A stretch of 14,735 nucleotides of DNA from DAIPXZ01 sp036782995 (GTDB taxonomy: Bacteria; Bacillota; Clostridia; Saccharofermentanales; Saccharofermentanaceae): positions 1 to 14,735 of the forward strand of contig DAIPXZ010000025.1 in NCBI GenBank assembly GCA_036782995.1, in the 5' to 3' direction. The notes below the pieces were generated by a model that had not been told where the DNA came from, made no database searches, and saw only the letters and a list, made by a program, of their open reading frames with translations. The position numbers and the translations under genes are program-made. Numbering within the stretch: position 1 is the first letter of the stretch; every line of letters starts with the position of its first letter. Positions 6,282 to 14,073 of the stretch are shown here, in pieces.

Positions 6282-7142
6282 ATGTTGCTGGAAATCGATA
6301 ACCTGACGAAGAAATATGAATGCTTTACATTGGATCACGTTTCCTTTTCACTGGAAAAAGGCTATATCATGGGATTTATCGGGAAGAACGGCGCCGGTAA
6401 GACGACGACCTTGAAATGCATGATTCATCTGGCATCGCCAGACAGCGGGCATGTGAAGATTCTTGATATGGATTTTGCAGAGAACGAGCTCGCTTGCAAA
6501 CAGAATATCGGTTTTGTTCTCGGTGCCGCAGATTATTACCTGAACCGTAAGCTTTCTACGATTGCTGATGTAACGCGTCGTTTCTATTCCGACTGGGACG
6601 AAGCGATGTATCGTGATTATCTGAACCGTTTTGATTTAGTGGAGACGAAGCGCGTTAAGGATCTCTCGGCAGGAATGAAGGTAAAGTTCTCGTTGGCGTT
6701 GGCGCTTTCTCATCATGCGAAGCTTCTGATTCTCGATGAACCAACCAGCGGACTTGATCCGGTATCTCGTGATGATTTACTTGAATTGTTTCAAGAGATT
6801 GTCGAGGACGGCGAACACAGTATCCTCTTTTCGACTCATATCACGTCAGATTTAGAAAAGTGTGCCGATTTCATTACATATATTCATGACGGAAGAATTC
6901 TCGCGAGCGAGGAGAAGGATATCTTTACAGACAGATATCGTCTCGTGTCCGGTAGCCGTGATTCATTGACGGATGATATGAAGAAGCTGATTGGCTGTCG
7001 AGAACATCATTTCGGCATTGAGGGCATGATTCATAAAGAAGATCTTGCGCTTTGTGATGGCTTGGAGGTAAAGACACCGACATTAGAAGAAATAATGATT
7101 CATATTGAACGCAAGGATAAGAAGGAAGGTGTAACAGAATGA
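6282..7142 (+). CDS. ABC transporter ATP-binding protein
   Basis: Predicted 286-residue cytoplasmic ATPase with Walker A GKNGAGKTT (34-42), signature LSAGM (128-132), Walker B LLILDEP (148-154), D-loop SGLDP and H-loop STH (H186). The single ABC domain and the ABC-2 type permease that follows make it an exporter-like system. The open frame starts at 6234, but ATG 6282 is preferred: it has a GGAGG site and begins MLLEIDNLTKKY, the usual start of such ATPases. The stop overlaps the permease start as ATGA. The arrangement ATPase, small permease, YtrA-type GntR regulator resembles the ytr/bcr-like systems of Firmicutes that respond to cell-wall antibiotics; the true substrate cannot be read from the sequence. 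Confidence 0.93.
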   Translation: MLLEIDNLTKKYECFTLDHVSFSLEKGYIMGFIGKNGAGKTTTLKCMIHLASPDSGHVKILDMDFAENELACKQNIGFVLGAADYYLNRKLSTIADVTRRFYSDWDEAMYRDYLNRFDLVETKRVKDLSAGMKVKFSLALALSHHAKLLILDEPTSGLDPVSRDDLLELFQEIVEDGEHSILFSTHITSDLEKCADFITYIHDGRILASEEKDIFTDRYRLVSGSRDSLTDDMKKLIGCREHHFGIEGMIHKEDLALCDGLEVKTPTLEEIMIHIERKDKKEGVTE

Positions 7143-7792
7143 TTAAGAATTTGCTTTACAAGGAGTTACGACTTGCTACACATCCGACGCAATTCCTTTT
7201 CCTTTCCTTTGGATTGATGCTTCTCATTCCTGCATATCCATATTATGTCGCTTTTTTCTACATTACCCTCTCTCAATTTTTCGTTACGACAATTGGACGC
7301 GAGAATAACGATGTATCCTTCACGGCAATGCTACCTGTCGCGAAACGCGATGTGGTGAAGGCGCGACTTTTAATGGGCGTCATTTTTGAAGTTCTCTCGC
7401 TTATTATTGCCATTCCTTTTTCCTTCCTTGGCACATTCACTCACCCATCCGGCAACGAAGCGGGAATTGAAGCGAATCCGGCATTTTTCGGTTTTGTTCT
7501 GATTATGTTTGCCATATTCAATTTGATTTACTACACCGGTTTTTACAAGACTGCTTATAAGGCTGGCAAATACTTCCTTGCTGCATCCATTTTGATGTTC
7601 ATCTACATTGGCATATGTGAGTCCTTAGTTTGGATTCCCGTTCCCGGATTAAAGGAGTATCTCGATACCATGAATGCCTCGATGATGATTAAACAATTAC
7701 CAATATTGGGTGCTGGCATCCTCATCTTTGTTCTCGGATACTTCCTCACTTTCCATATATCTGCCAAGCGATTTGAAAAGGTTGATCTCTAA
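7139..7792 (+). CDS. ABC-2 type permease subunit
   Basis: Predicted 217-residue membrane protein with about six hydrophobic segments (roughly 18-32, 34-51, 78-100, 114-133, 145-165, 187-207). The N-terminal cytoplasmic start MIKNLLYKELRL and the mid segment ENNDVSFTAMLPVAKRDVVKARLL resemble small ABC-2 permeases of Firmicutes, where this loop follows the second transmembrane span. It overlaps the ATPase gene by four bases and the regulator gene by one (TAATG), so the three are certainly cotranscribed and translation is coupled. It probably dimerises to form the channel of the exporter. Substrate unknown. Confidence 0.88.
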   Translation: MIKNLLYKELRLATHPTQFLFLSFGLMLLIPAYPYYVAFFYITLSQFFVTTIGRENNDVSFTAMLPVAKRDVVKARLLMGVIFEVLSLIIAIPFSFLGTFTHPSGNEAGIEANPAFFGFVLIMFAIFNLIYYTGFYKTAYKAGKYFLAASILMFIYIGICESLVWIPVPGLKEYLDTMNASMMIKQLPILGAGILIFVLGYFLTFHISAKRFEKVDL

Positions 7793-8208
7793 TGGAGAAA
7801 ACAATTGATTTGGTTTTATCATATGATACCGACATACCGATCTATGAGCAATTGTATGATCAGGTAAGCGCGCAGATTTTGAAGGACGGCATTGCCGCCC
7901 ATAATCCCCTGCCACCGATTCGAACGGTGGCGCGGGAGCTGCGAATCAGTATCATTCCTGTAAAGCGCGCCTGGGAAGAGTTAGAACGGAATGGATTCAT
8001 CTACACCATCGCTGGGAAGGGATGCTTCGTTGCGCCACATGAAACAGGCGAATTAGTAAAGAAACGTGATGACATCGCTCTTGCGAAGATGAAAGAAGAT
8101 ATTGCCTATTATCGCTCTCTCGGCCTCTCCAAAAAAGAAATTCTAACGATGGCGGAGCAATGTATTCGCTATGATGCCTCACCAACTGATGATAAGAACA
8201 AGAAATAA
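7792..8208 (+). CDS. GntR-family transcriptional regulator, YtrA type
   Basis: Predicted 138 residues: a winged helix-turn-helix of the GntR type (about 14-80) with LPPIRTVARELRIS, VKRAWEELERNGFIYTIAGKGCFV, followed by a short helical tail (about 84-138) for dimerisation. The short effector-less C-terminal part is characteristic of the YtrA subfamily. The usual LPSIR is LPPIR here. It is the last gene of the ABC transporter operon, with its ATG overlapping the permease stop. In this subfamily the regulator usually sits first in the operon, so the terminal position is a small oddity. It likely represses its own operon through a dyad over the -10; the inducing signal is unknown. No clear terminator follows. 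Confidence 0.9.
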   Translation: MEKTIDLVLSYDTDIPIYEQLYDQVSAQILKDGIAAHNPLPPIRTVARELRISIIPVKRAWEELERNGFIYTIAGKGCFVAPHETGELVKKRDDIALAKMKEDIAYYRSLGLSKKEILTMAEQCIRYDASPTDDKNKK

Positions 8209-8228
8209 GTCGTTTTGCTTGCCTGATC

Positions 8229-8281
8229 TCTCTTAAATAGTAATGATTAATTGACTATTGGTATTGCATCTCTTAAAATAG
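8229..8281 (+). repeat. Two direct repeats TCTCTTAAA(A)TAG at the kinase promoter
   Basis: TCTCTTAAATAG (8229-8240) recurs as TCTCTTAAAATAG (8269-8281), 40 bp apart, about four helical turns. The second copy covers the end of the spacer and the -10; the first lies just upstream of the -35. They may be binding sites of a regulator or a chance similarity in A+T-rich DNA. Confidence 0.4.
8251..8279 (+). promoter_or_regulatory. Promoter of the hybrid kinase gene
   Basis: TTGACT (8251-8256), 17-bp spacer, TAAAAT (8274-8279), about 44 bp before the GTG start. Five of six bases match in each hexamer. Confidence 0.7.
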
Positions 8282-8322
8282 ATATGTATATTTTTACTTC
8301 ATATTTAAAGTGAGATGATTCC

Positions 8323-10632
8323 GTGAAAAAAGAAAAACGTAGTCGAAATTATCTGATGCAATCAAAATTTATTCGTTCCATCTCTTTACAGGTGCTTTCT
8401 GTCCTCTTGGTCGTGAGCATCGCAATTGTTTCGATCGTTTTTTACTCCTTTGCCAATGAGATAAATAAGAATATCGTAGATGATAAGCAGAAGCAGCTCG
8501 CAGTAATCGAGGATACGATTTCCAAACGAATGGAAGAAATCACCTCCATCGCCTATAGAATCAGCGAAGATGAAACCTTCTTTTTTGAGCCTGTGGCTGG
8601 CTCGAATTATTCCAGTTACGAAATGACAGAAGCTCTGAATACTTATTTAGTAGGTAACTCCTTTATCGAGCATATCGCTTACTATCGCCTTTCAGAGAAT
8701 GATGTAATTTATACCGCGAGTGGGACCTATAAGTTCTCGGATTTCTGGCAAATCAATTGCGGTCTTGATGCCACCCAATCCCTCGCGATTATTGATGATA
8801 TTCAAAACAGCACACAGGTTTCCGTGAAAACAATTTCTCTCGGGAATAACAAAGGAGATTACTTTACTTACCTCTGCCCCATACCGCTTTTTTCCACAAA
8901 GCCGCAAGCCTTTGTTTTAATGATGATTCCTTTTGAGGAAGTTATTCCACTACTGAATGCACAGCTAACGGATGCCAAGGGTACGCTTGCTGTATACGAT
9001 GCCAACGGACAGGAAATATTTCGTTTGAGCACGGCAGACGATCATGTTCCGACCGATACTAATCTGGATGTCGCAGAAGAATATATCAAAGTCGATGGTA
9101 AAAAGTATGTTATTCAAAGAATCACCTCTACCAACAATGGCTGGACCTATGTATCTGCAATAAAAATGGATGATATGATTTCCGGGTTAGCGAACCGACA
9201 GATTGTATTCATCATACTGCTTCTTGTACTCATGTTTCTTGCGATGATCGTTTTGTTGATTGCCATAAGCAAGCAATTTAAACCAATCAGTAATCTGGTC
9301 GCTGCTGTTACCGACGGAACAACAGACGGAAATACGACAATCATTGATGAAAACAAATTGCTTTCTCATACTTTTGCAACATTGAAGGATGATTCCGAGA
9401 AGAAGCAGCATTTTGAATCTGCTTATCATGCAGCCGAAGCAGCGAACAAGGAGAAATCGGCTTTTTTCTCCAGTATGAGTCACGATATTCGCACACCGAT
9501 GAATGCCATTATCGGAATGACCAATATTGCTTACGAGCACGCCGACGATCCAGCAAAAGTGCGTGAATCACTTTCCAAGGTACAAATAGCATCGAGATAT
9601 CTACTCGATATCATCAATAATGTTTTGGACATGAGCCGCATCGAGTCGGGACGTTTTGCAATCTCACAAGACGTTATCAGCTTGGATACCTTATGCGCAG
9701 AGTTAAAAACCATCTTAGCGCAAAGTGTAGAAGCAAAGAAGCAAACACTTTCCATACACAAAGAAGATGTACAGCATACACATGTTATCGGTGACGCGAT
9801 GCGCATCTCACAAATCTGTATCAACATTTTATCGAATTCCGTTAAGTTCACCCCGGAGAACGGAAAAATCGATTTGTTAATTACGGAAAATGAGACCGCC
9901 GAACCCAATATTTCTTCCTATGAATTCCGATTCTCCGATACAGGCATCGGTATGTCTCCCGAATTTGTCGAGCATGTATTTGATGCTTTTTCGCGGGCAA
10001 ATGATGAGCATGTTGCAACAACAGAAGGTACCGGACTCGGCATGGCTATCGTAAAAAAACTGGTCGTGCTCATGTCTGGCTCGATTGTTTGCGAAAGTAC
10101 GCGTGGAAAAGGCACGACGTTTATCGTAACCATTCCATTTAGCACAGTGACACAAAATCACCAAGTCGATACAACTCACACCAACAATCACATTTCGCCA
10201 GTGGAGATATCCACAAATGAAAGAAATGTCGTGCCGAATTTGCTTGGGAAACACATCTTGCTTGCTGAAGATAATGAGATTAATCGCGAAATTGCAATGC
10301 ATATCATTTCCGATACACATGCCGATACGATCGAAGCGCACGATGGTGTTGAGGCGCTGGAAGCCTACCTGAATCATGAAGATGGTTATTTTGACTTAAT
10401 CCTTATGGATTTGCAAATGCCGAAGATGGACGGATTTGCGACTGTCGCCGCCATTCGCGCTTCCGAACGAAAAGACAGCCAAACCATACCGATTTATGCA
10501 TTAACGGCAAGCACATTTGACGAAGATGTGGCAAAAGTTCTCGCAGCTGGCATGAACGGACATGTTGGAAAGCCATATCATGCAGCCGCTTTGTACGACA
10601 TTTTACGAAGCTTTTCAAATACAATCGAATAA
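8323..10632 (+). CDS. Hybrid histidine kinase with extracytoplasmic dCache-like sensor and C-terminal receiver
   Basis: Predicted 769 residues. Transmembrane segment 1 about 20-43; extracytoplasmic sensor about 44-292, whose start (ISKRMEEITSIAYRISEDETFF) and end (NNGWTYVSAIKMDDM) resemble dCache domains; transmembrane segment 2 about 293-316. After a short linker comes HisKA with SMSHDIRTP (H387), then the ATPase domain with N-box NILSNSVKFT (N505), DTGIGM (D539) and GTGLGM (569-574). The C-terminal receiver (about 643-765) has E649-D650, phospho-acceptor D696, T728 and K750. All catalytic residues look intact. The start is GTG 8323, with a weak GAG-type site; an ATG 10 bases upstream is out of frame. 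No separate response regulator or output domain is adjacent, so phosphate probably moves to a protein encoded elsewhere. It converges with a binding lipoprotein gene, which could feed it a ligand signal. Confidence 0.92.
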   Translation: MKKEKRSRNYLMQSKFIRSISLQVLSVLLVVSIAIVSIVFYSFANEINKNIVDDKQKQLAVIEDTISKRMEEITSIAYRISEDETFFFEPVAGSNYSSYEMTEALNTYLVGNSFIEHIAYYRLSENDVIYTASGTYKFSDFWQINCGLDATQSLAIIDDIQNSTQVSVKTISLGNNKGDYFTYLCPIPLFSTKPQAFVLMMIPFEEVIPLLNAQLTDAKGTLAVYDANGQEIFRLSTADDHVPTDTNLDVAEEYIKVDGKKYVIQRITSTNNGWTYVSAIKMDDMISGLANRQIVFIILLLVLMFLAMIVLLIAISKQFKPISNLVAAVTDGTTDGNTTIIDENKLLSHTFATLKDDSEKKQHFESAYHAAEAANKEKSAFFSSMSHDIRTPMNAIIGMTNIAYEHADDPAKVRESLSKVQIASRYLLDIINNVLDMSRIESGRFAISQDVISLDTLCAELKTILAQSVEAKKQTLSIHKEDVQHTHVIGDAMRISQICINILSNSVKFTPENGKIDLLITENETAEPNISSYEFRFSDTGIGMSPEFVEHVFDAFSRANDEHVATTEGTGLGMAIVKKLVVLMSGSIVCESTRGKGTTFIVTIPFSTVTQNHQVDTTHTNNHISPVEISTNERNVVPNLLGKHILLAEDNEINREIAMHIISDTHADTIEAHDGVEALEAYLNHEDGYFDLILMDLQMPKMDGFATVAAIRASERKDSQTIPIYALTASTFDEDVAKVLAAGMNGHVGKPYHAAALYDILRSFSNTIE

Positions 10633-10643
10633 TTGAGCGAAAG

Positions 10644-10680
10644 AAAACACTACTCACTTCATGTAACAGAATAGTGTTTT
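10644..10680. terminator. Bidirectional terminator between convergent genes
   Basis: Perfect 9-bp stem AAAACACTA (10644-10652) / TAGTGTTTT (10672-10680). T-rich tails follow on both strands (ACTTTTC on plus, TTTTCTTTC on minus). It separates the kinase gene from the convergent solute-binding protein gene. Confidence 0.75.
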
Positions 10681-10710
10681 ACTTTTCACTTTCAATATGG
10701 GCATGGTTCG

Positions 10711-12360
10711 TTATTCAACCTTCATTGCCTCATAACGTTCAATTGCGACTTCATAGAGCGATAAAATTTCATCCATATGAAGAGCGTCCAATTGCGCCAA
10801 GTATTCGTCCCAATTATCGAACGACGTAGTACCCGTGATGAATTCGATTTGCATGGTATCGATATATTTATCAAAATCCGTCTTCAACATATCAAGTCTT
10901 TCATTACTTGCTACATCAAAAGTAAAACTTGGCCAATACTCCGTCGGTCCGTATTGAATCAACGAACGTGCAGCGGCGGCTGGTATTTCTGCCATTTCTC
11001 CTCCCATGAAGTATGGAGCGATTTCGACAGTCGGATTGCTTCCGCCCGGATATGGTGAGTATTGTGCAATCACGTCATCAAAAGAAAGGTTGTTCGTAGA
11101 CATCTCGTTATAGATATCTTCGGTGTAATCAAATGTACCGTTATCATTCGCAACAAATGTTTCCCCTTCAATACCCATATGATAGAAAAGCGAGCCTTCA
11201 TCCGTCCAGAAATAGTCAAGCCACTGAAGAACGAGCGCGGGATCTTTGCACGAAGCTGGAATGACAGCGGCTCCTGCAGAATGGAAATCAGCGCGAATTG
11301 GCGACCATAACTTATCACCATTGGGGCCCTCAAGCGCTTCATCGATAGCAATCCAATCATTCTGTTGTGCTTCCGGTACCCACGCAAGATTTGTGCTGGC
11401 AAAGATTCCAATTACATCATTCTCGATGTTGTTTTTCCACATATCATTGGAAATACTGAACACATTACTATCCAAAAGACCTTCCGTATACAACGTATGG
11501 AAATAAGACAACATATCTCGATATGAATCACTCGCCGCAAAAATACGAGCTGAACCAGTCGCCTCGTCGAAATCGATCGTAGTATTATGGTATCCTCGAT
11601 TCATCAAACCAAACGCTCCCGCTAGAGAGTACCAGCAACTCGACCAATCCTGTGTACATAACGGAATCTCATCTGTCGTGTCACCATTTCCGTTCGCGTC
11701 TTGTTCTTTGAAAGCAACCAATAACGTATATAGCTCTTTTGTAGTTGTCGGAAGTTCCATTCCGACATTTTCAAGCCAATTCTTATTCACAAACAGCTTC
11801 AATGCAACTCTCAATTCCGCTCCGGAATTGATTTGTGGAATGGAATAAATCGAGCCATCCGGATTCATTACCGACGCTAATGCCTCTGGGTGAGATTGTA
11901 GATATGCCCAACAATTCGGAGCATAAGTCGCCAGAAGATCATCATCTGTAAGATCAAGAATCATGCCAGCTTCGCCATATTGTGTCAGAAGACGCGACGA
12001 TAGTTTACAGCGCATAAAAAGGTCATAGGGTTGATTATTGAGAAGCGCATTGTACACCGCCTCTGTTCGCTCATCGCGATTCACGCCCGTGAAATTCACA
12101 GTCACACCGCTCATCTCCCGATACTGCTGCCAAACGAAAACATCATTGGGATCGATGTCGTCGTATTGTGTACTCAAAATATTCAGCGTCACACCATCAG
12201 TAGACAGTGGAAAATTCGGCACATTTGCACCAACAAGCGTTGGCATGTGATCGAGCTTATCCGTAACGACAATCTTCGACTCCTTCGCCTGCTTCGTACA
12301 GGCGGTCAAGAGAAAAGCCGTAACCATAACAAGAGCAACAACCTTCATACTCTTTTTCAT
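10711..12360 (-). CDS. Extracellular solute-binding lipoprotein (ABC importer, YtcQ/LipO-like)
   Basis: Predicted 549 residues. A lipoprotein signal peptide ends in the lipobox LLTAC with C21, so the mature protein is lipid-anchored outside the membrane. The rest fits large family-1 solute-binding proteins of Firmicutes: VWQQYREMSGVTVNF near the N-terminus, LPTTTKELYTLLVAFKEQDANGNGDTTDEIPL with a calcium-type loop (D221-x-N-x-N-G-D227), and FWTDEGSLFYHMGIEGETFV. Such proteins usually deliver sugars or oligosaccharides to an ABC importer. Start at 12360 with AGGTG upstream. No permease or ATPase genes adjoin it, so it either serves a transporter encoded elsewhere or acts as a ligand sensor for a membrane kinase. 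The convergent hybrid kinase is a possible partner. Substrate unknown. Confidence 0.9.
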   Translation of the reverse strand: MKKSMKVVALVMVTAFLLTACTKQAKESKIVVTDKLDHMPTLVGANVPNFPLSTDGVTLNILSTQYDDIDPNDVFVWQQYREMSGVTVNFTGVNRDERTEAVYNALLNNQPYDLFMRCKLSSRLLTQYGEAGMILDLTDDDLLATYAPNCWAYLQSHPEALASVMNPDGSIYSIPQINSGAELRVALKLFVNKNWLENVGMELPTTTKELYTLLVAFKEQDANGNGDTTDEIPLCTQDWSSCWYSLAGAFGLMNRGYHNTTIDFDEATGSARIFAASDSYRDMLSYFHTLYTEGLLDSNVFSISNDMWKNNIENDVIGIFASTNLAWVPEAQQNDWIAIDEALEGPNGDKLWSPIRADFHSAGAAVIPASCKDPALVLQWLDYFWTDEGSLFYHMGIEGETFVANDNGTFDYTEDIYNEMSTNNLSFDDVIAQYSPYPGGSNPTVEIAPYFMGGEMAEIPAAAARSLIQYGPTEYWPSFTFDVASNERLDMLKTDFDKYIDTMQIEFITGTTSFDNWDEYLAQLDALHMDEILSLYEVAIERYEAMKVE

Positions 12361-12438
12361 ATAAACACCTCAGAATCTTTGTAAAACGGAAATTGTGAAT
12401 TATCGCTTCTGCTCGAAAAATCAAATAATTTTGTAATA

Positions 12439-12467
12439 ATTTTACCACACGAAACGATTAGACACAA
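12439..12467 (-). promoter_or_regulatory. Promoter of the solute-binding protein gene
   Basis: On the minus strand: TTGTGT (12462-12467), 17-bp spacer, TAAAAT (12439-12444), about 80 bp before the start codon. The -10 is good and the -35 partly conserved. Confidence 0.55.
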
Positions 12468-12493
12468 TTACGAACCATGAAGTCCGAGCTTCC

Positions 12494-12533
12494 GAAAAAA
12501 CAAAAGGATGTCTCCCAATGGGGAAACATCCTT
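12494..12533 (-). terminator. Terminator of the DUF2161/GNAT/glutaredoxin gene run
   Basis: AAGGATGT (12504-12511) pairs with ACATCCTT (12526-12533), and inside it TCCC pairs with GGGA across a short loop. On the minus strand it is followed by TTTTGTTTTTT, a strong T-tract; the plus side lacks one. It therefore ends transcripts of the minus-strand genes to its right, about 210 nt past the DUF2161 stop, and shields the solute-binding protein promoter. Confidence 0.85.
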
Positions 12534-12741
12534 ATTTGATGCCAATATTCACCGGCGATACGCTGCGAGGAGAATCCATTCGGAGGTGAAGCCTAGCGTA
12601 AAAAGAAAGAGTGGAGTGTTACCTATACAGAATAGACGAACGAAAATACGATTCTGTTGCATGTTTTCCGAGAAATTTCATTTTTCAATAAACATAAGAA
12701 AAGATACGAATCAAACCAGCCTCGTCATTTCTCCAAACTTC
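12534..12741 (-). other. Long 3' untranslated stretch with a possible structured element
   Basis: No gene is supported in this 208-bp stretch between the DUF2161 stop and its terminator. It contains a three-tier hairpin at 12559-12600: TACGCT (12559-12564) / AGCGTA (12595-12600), AGG (12568-12570) / CCT (12592-12594) and TCC (12575-12577) / GGA (12582-12584) with a four-base loop. It also contains GAAGCCTAG (12588-12596), which is an inverted copy of CTAGGCTTC at 12742-12750, the end of the DUF2161 gene. I do not recognise an RNA family. Confidence 0.3.
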
Positions 12742-13434
12742 CTAGGCTTCATGATTGTTCAGTTTTTTTAGCACTTCTCTGTACTCCGTGAGCGCGGCCT
12801 CGCCTTCTTTGCGTAGGCTATATTTACCACGCGCTTCATTTGCGAACCAGCCGTAGTAATTATCATGAAGAATGGTCGTGGATTTTGGCACACCGGACTT
12901 CGCACGAATAGATTTCGTGTCGGCGCTTCCGCCGAGAAGATGCAATGCGTGTAACACAAGAAGAGCGTCTTCCCGATATCCCGTAATGATTTTGGTTTTA
13001 TTGATTCCGCCGGTATTCATTTTCGATTTGCGTTTTTGGAGCTCCGTTGCCAAACGCTTTTTCTCAGAACGATTCCGTTGCTGATAGAGCGATAATTCTT
13101 TAACCACCGGCTCAATAAAAATCTCGACGTTATTGGTGCGGCGCGACACGAGAATCAAGCCGATACCAAGACGTTGCAGAAGATAGAGACGATCTCGAAA
13201 TGATGCGGAATATAAGTCTTTCGGACGAAAGATGCCGATAAACACTGTTTCTACAGTCTTTTGGCGAAGAGCAGCTTGACGAACGGCTTTGAAATCGAGT
13301 GTTTCTTTGAGTTCAACAGCGACGCCTTGTCCTTCTTTTTCCATATAAAGGTCGATGGAACGCACTTCACCGTCGCCAATAAAGCCCTGCTCCTCGAAGA
13401 AATTTTTGATGGGACTAAACAATTCTTTTTCCAT
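12742..13434 (-). CDS. DUF2161-like protein, predicted PD-(D/E)XK phosphodiesterase
   Basis: Predicted 230 residues. The N-terminal half carries a PD-(D/E)XK-like core: E23 in GDGEVRSIDLY, D28, and the ELK motif (E41, K43) in GVAVELKETLDF. The following strand-helix pattern KTVETVFIGIFRPKD and LGIGLILVSR fits DUF2161, a family predicted to be nuclease-like. A basic linker (about 120-146) leads to a C-terminal region (about 150-225) that resembles a winged-helix domain (HLLGGSADTKSIRAKSGVPKSTTILHDNYYGWFANEARGKYSL pattern), so it probably contacts DNA. It follows the GNAT gene by 39 bp and is probably cotranscribed with it. The ribosome binding site is weak (AGAG). The family's cellular role is not established; no methyltransferase or other restriction partner is nearby. 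Confidence 0.72.
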   Translation of the reverse strand: MEKELFSPIKNFFEEQGFIGDGEVRSIDLYMEKEGQGVAVELKETLDFKAVRQAALRQKTVETVFIGIFRPKDLYSASFRDRLYLLQRLGIGLILVSRRTNNVEIFIEPVVKELSLYQQRNRSEKKRLATELQKRKSKMNTGGINKTKIITGYREDALLVLHALHLLGGSADTKSIRAKSGVPKSTTILHDNYYGWFANEARGKYSLRKEGEAALTEYREVLKKLNNHEA

Positions 13435-13473
13435 GATATTTACTCTTTGTTCTGTGCGAAAAAGGACCTTCGT

Positions 13474-13977
13474 TCACAGACTTCTATCCATTTCCATCTG
13501 TAGACAGGTCCATTGGTTTCCGCCCACTTCAAAGGTTTCCTTTCGACCATTTTCAATAAATCCGCAAGCCTTATAGCAGTGATATGCATTGGGATTATTC
13601 TCGAAAACACCTAATGAGGCTTTTGTTGCACCATAAACGTCAAATGCAAAAACCAAGCCAAGCTGTAGCATTTTCTTGCCATAACCTTTTCCACGTATTT
13701 CCGGATTCACAATAACAAAGCCAAATCGCAGCTCATCGTAGTCTTCGCCCGGATGTCTTAATGTGAAAAATCCGACAACCTCGTTGTCTTCTACTGCAAC
13801 AAACGGAAAATATCTGTCGCTGTCGATTCTTCCGGAGGTAGCTTCCTGCAGTCTTTCCACAGTAATTGGATAGTCACCCAGACGTCCTGCACTCCACAAA
13901 TAAAACGGCTCTTTATCCTTTGTCCATTTTACGATTTCTTTTGCATCTTCACTTCTATATGGTCTTACACGAAACAT
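13474..13977 (-). CDS. GNAT-family N-acetyltransferase
   Basis: Predicted 167 residues with a clear GNAT domain: N-terminal MFRVRPYRSEDAKEIVKW, strand FVAVEDNEVVGFFTLRHP (about 59-76), strand 4 LRFGFVIVNPEIRGKGYGKKML, with the acetyl-CoA motif R95-G-K-G98-Y-G100, and NPNAYHCYKACGF (129-140). It should transfer an acetyl group from acetyl-CoA to an amine of a small molecule or protein. ATG 13977 is preferred over an upstream in-frame ATG at 14073 because GGAG stands six bases before it and the protein then starts at the usual GNAT N-terminus. It is the middle gene of a same-strand run; 96 bp separate it from the glutaredoxin-like gene, with a 6-bp inverted repeat (GCATTC/GAATGC) but no clear promoter or terminator between. 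Substrate unknown. Confidence 0.9.
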   Translation of the reverse strand: MFRVRPYRSEDAKEIVKWTKDKEPFYLWSAGRLGDYPITVERLQEATSGRIDSDRYFPFVAVEDNEVVGFFTLRHPGEDYDELRFGFVIVNPEIRGKGYGKKMLQLGLVFAFDVYGATKASLGVFENNPNAYHCYKACGFIENGRKETFEVGGNQWTCLQMEMDRSL

Positions 13978-14073
13978 TTTTTCTCCTAACAACAGATGGA
14001 TTGGCTTCGCGATATGCATTCTATATTTTGAATGCTCTGCTATCGTCGTGTGGTACTTTGGGGCTTCATCCAA

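Noticed and set aside
10777..12384. Several plus-strand open frames opposite the solute-binding protein gene
   Set aside because: They lack ribosome binding sites and recognisable domains; the minus-strand lipoprotein explains the region.
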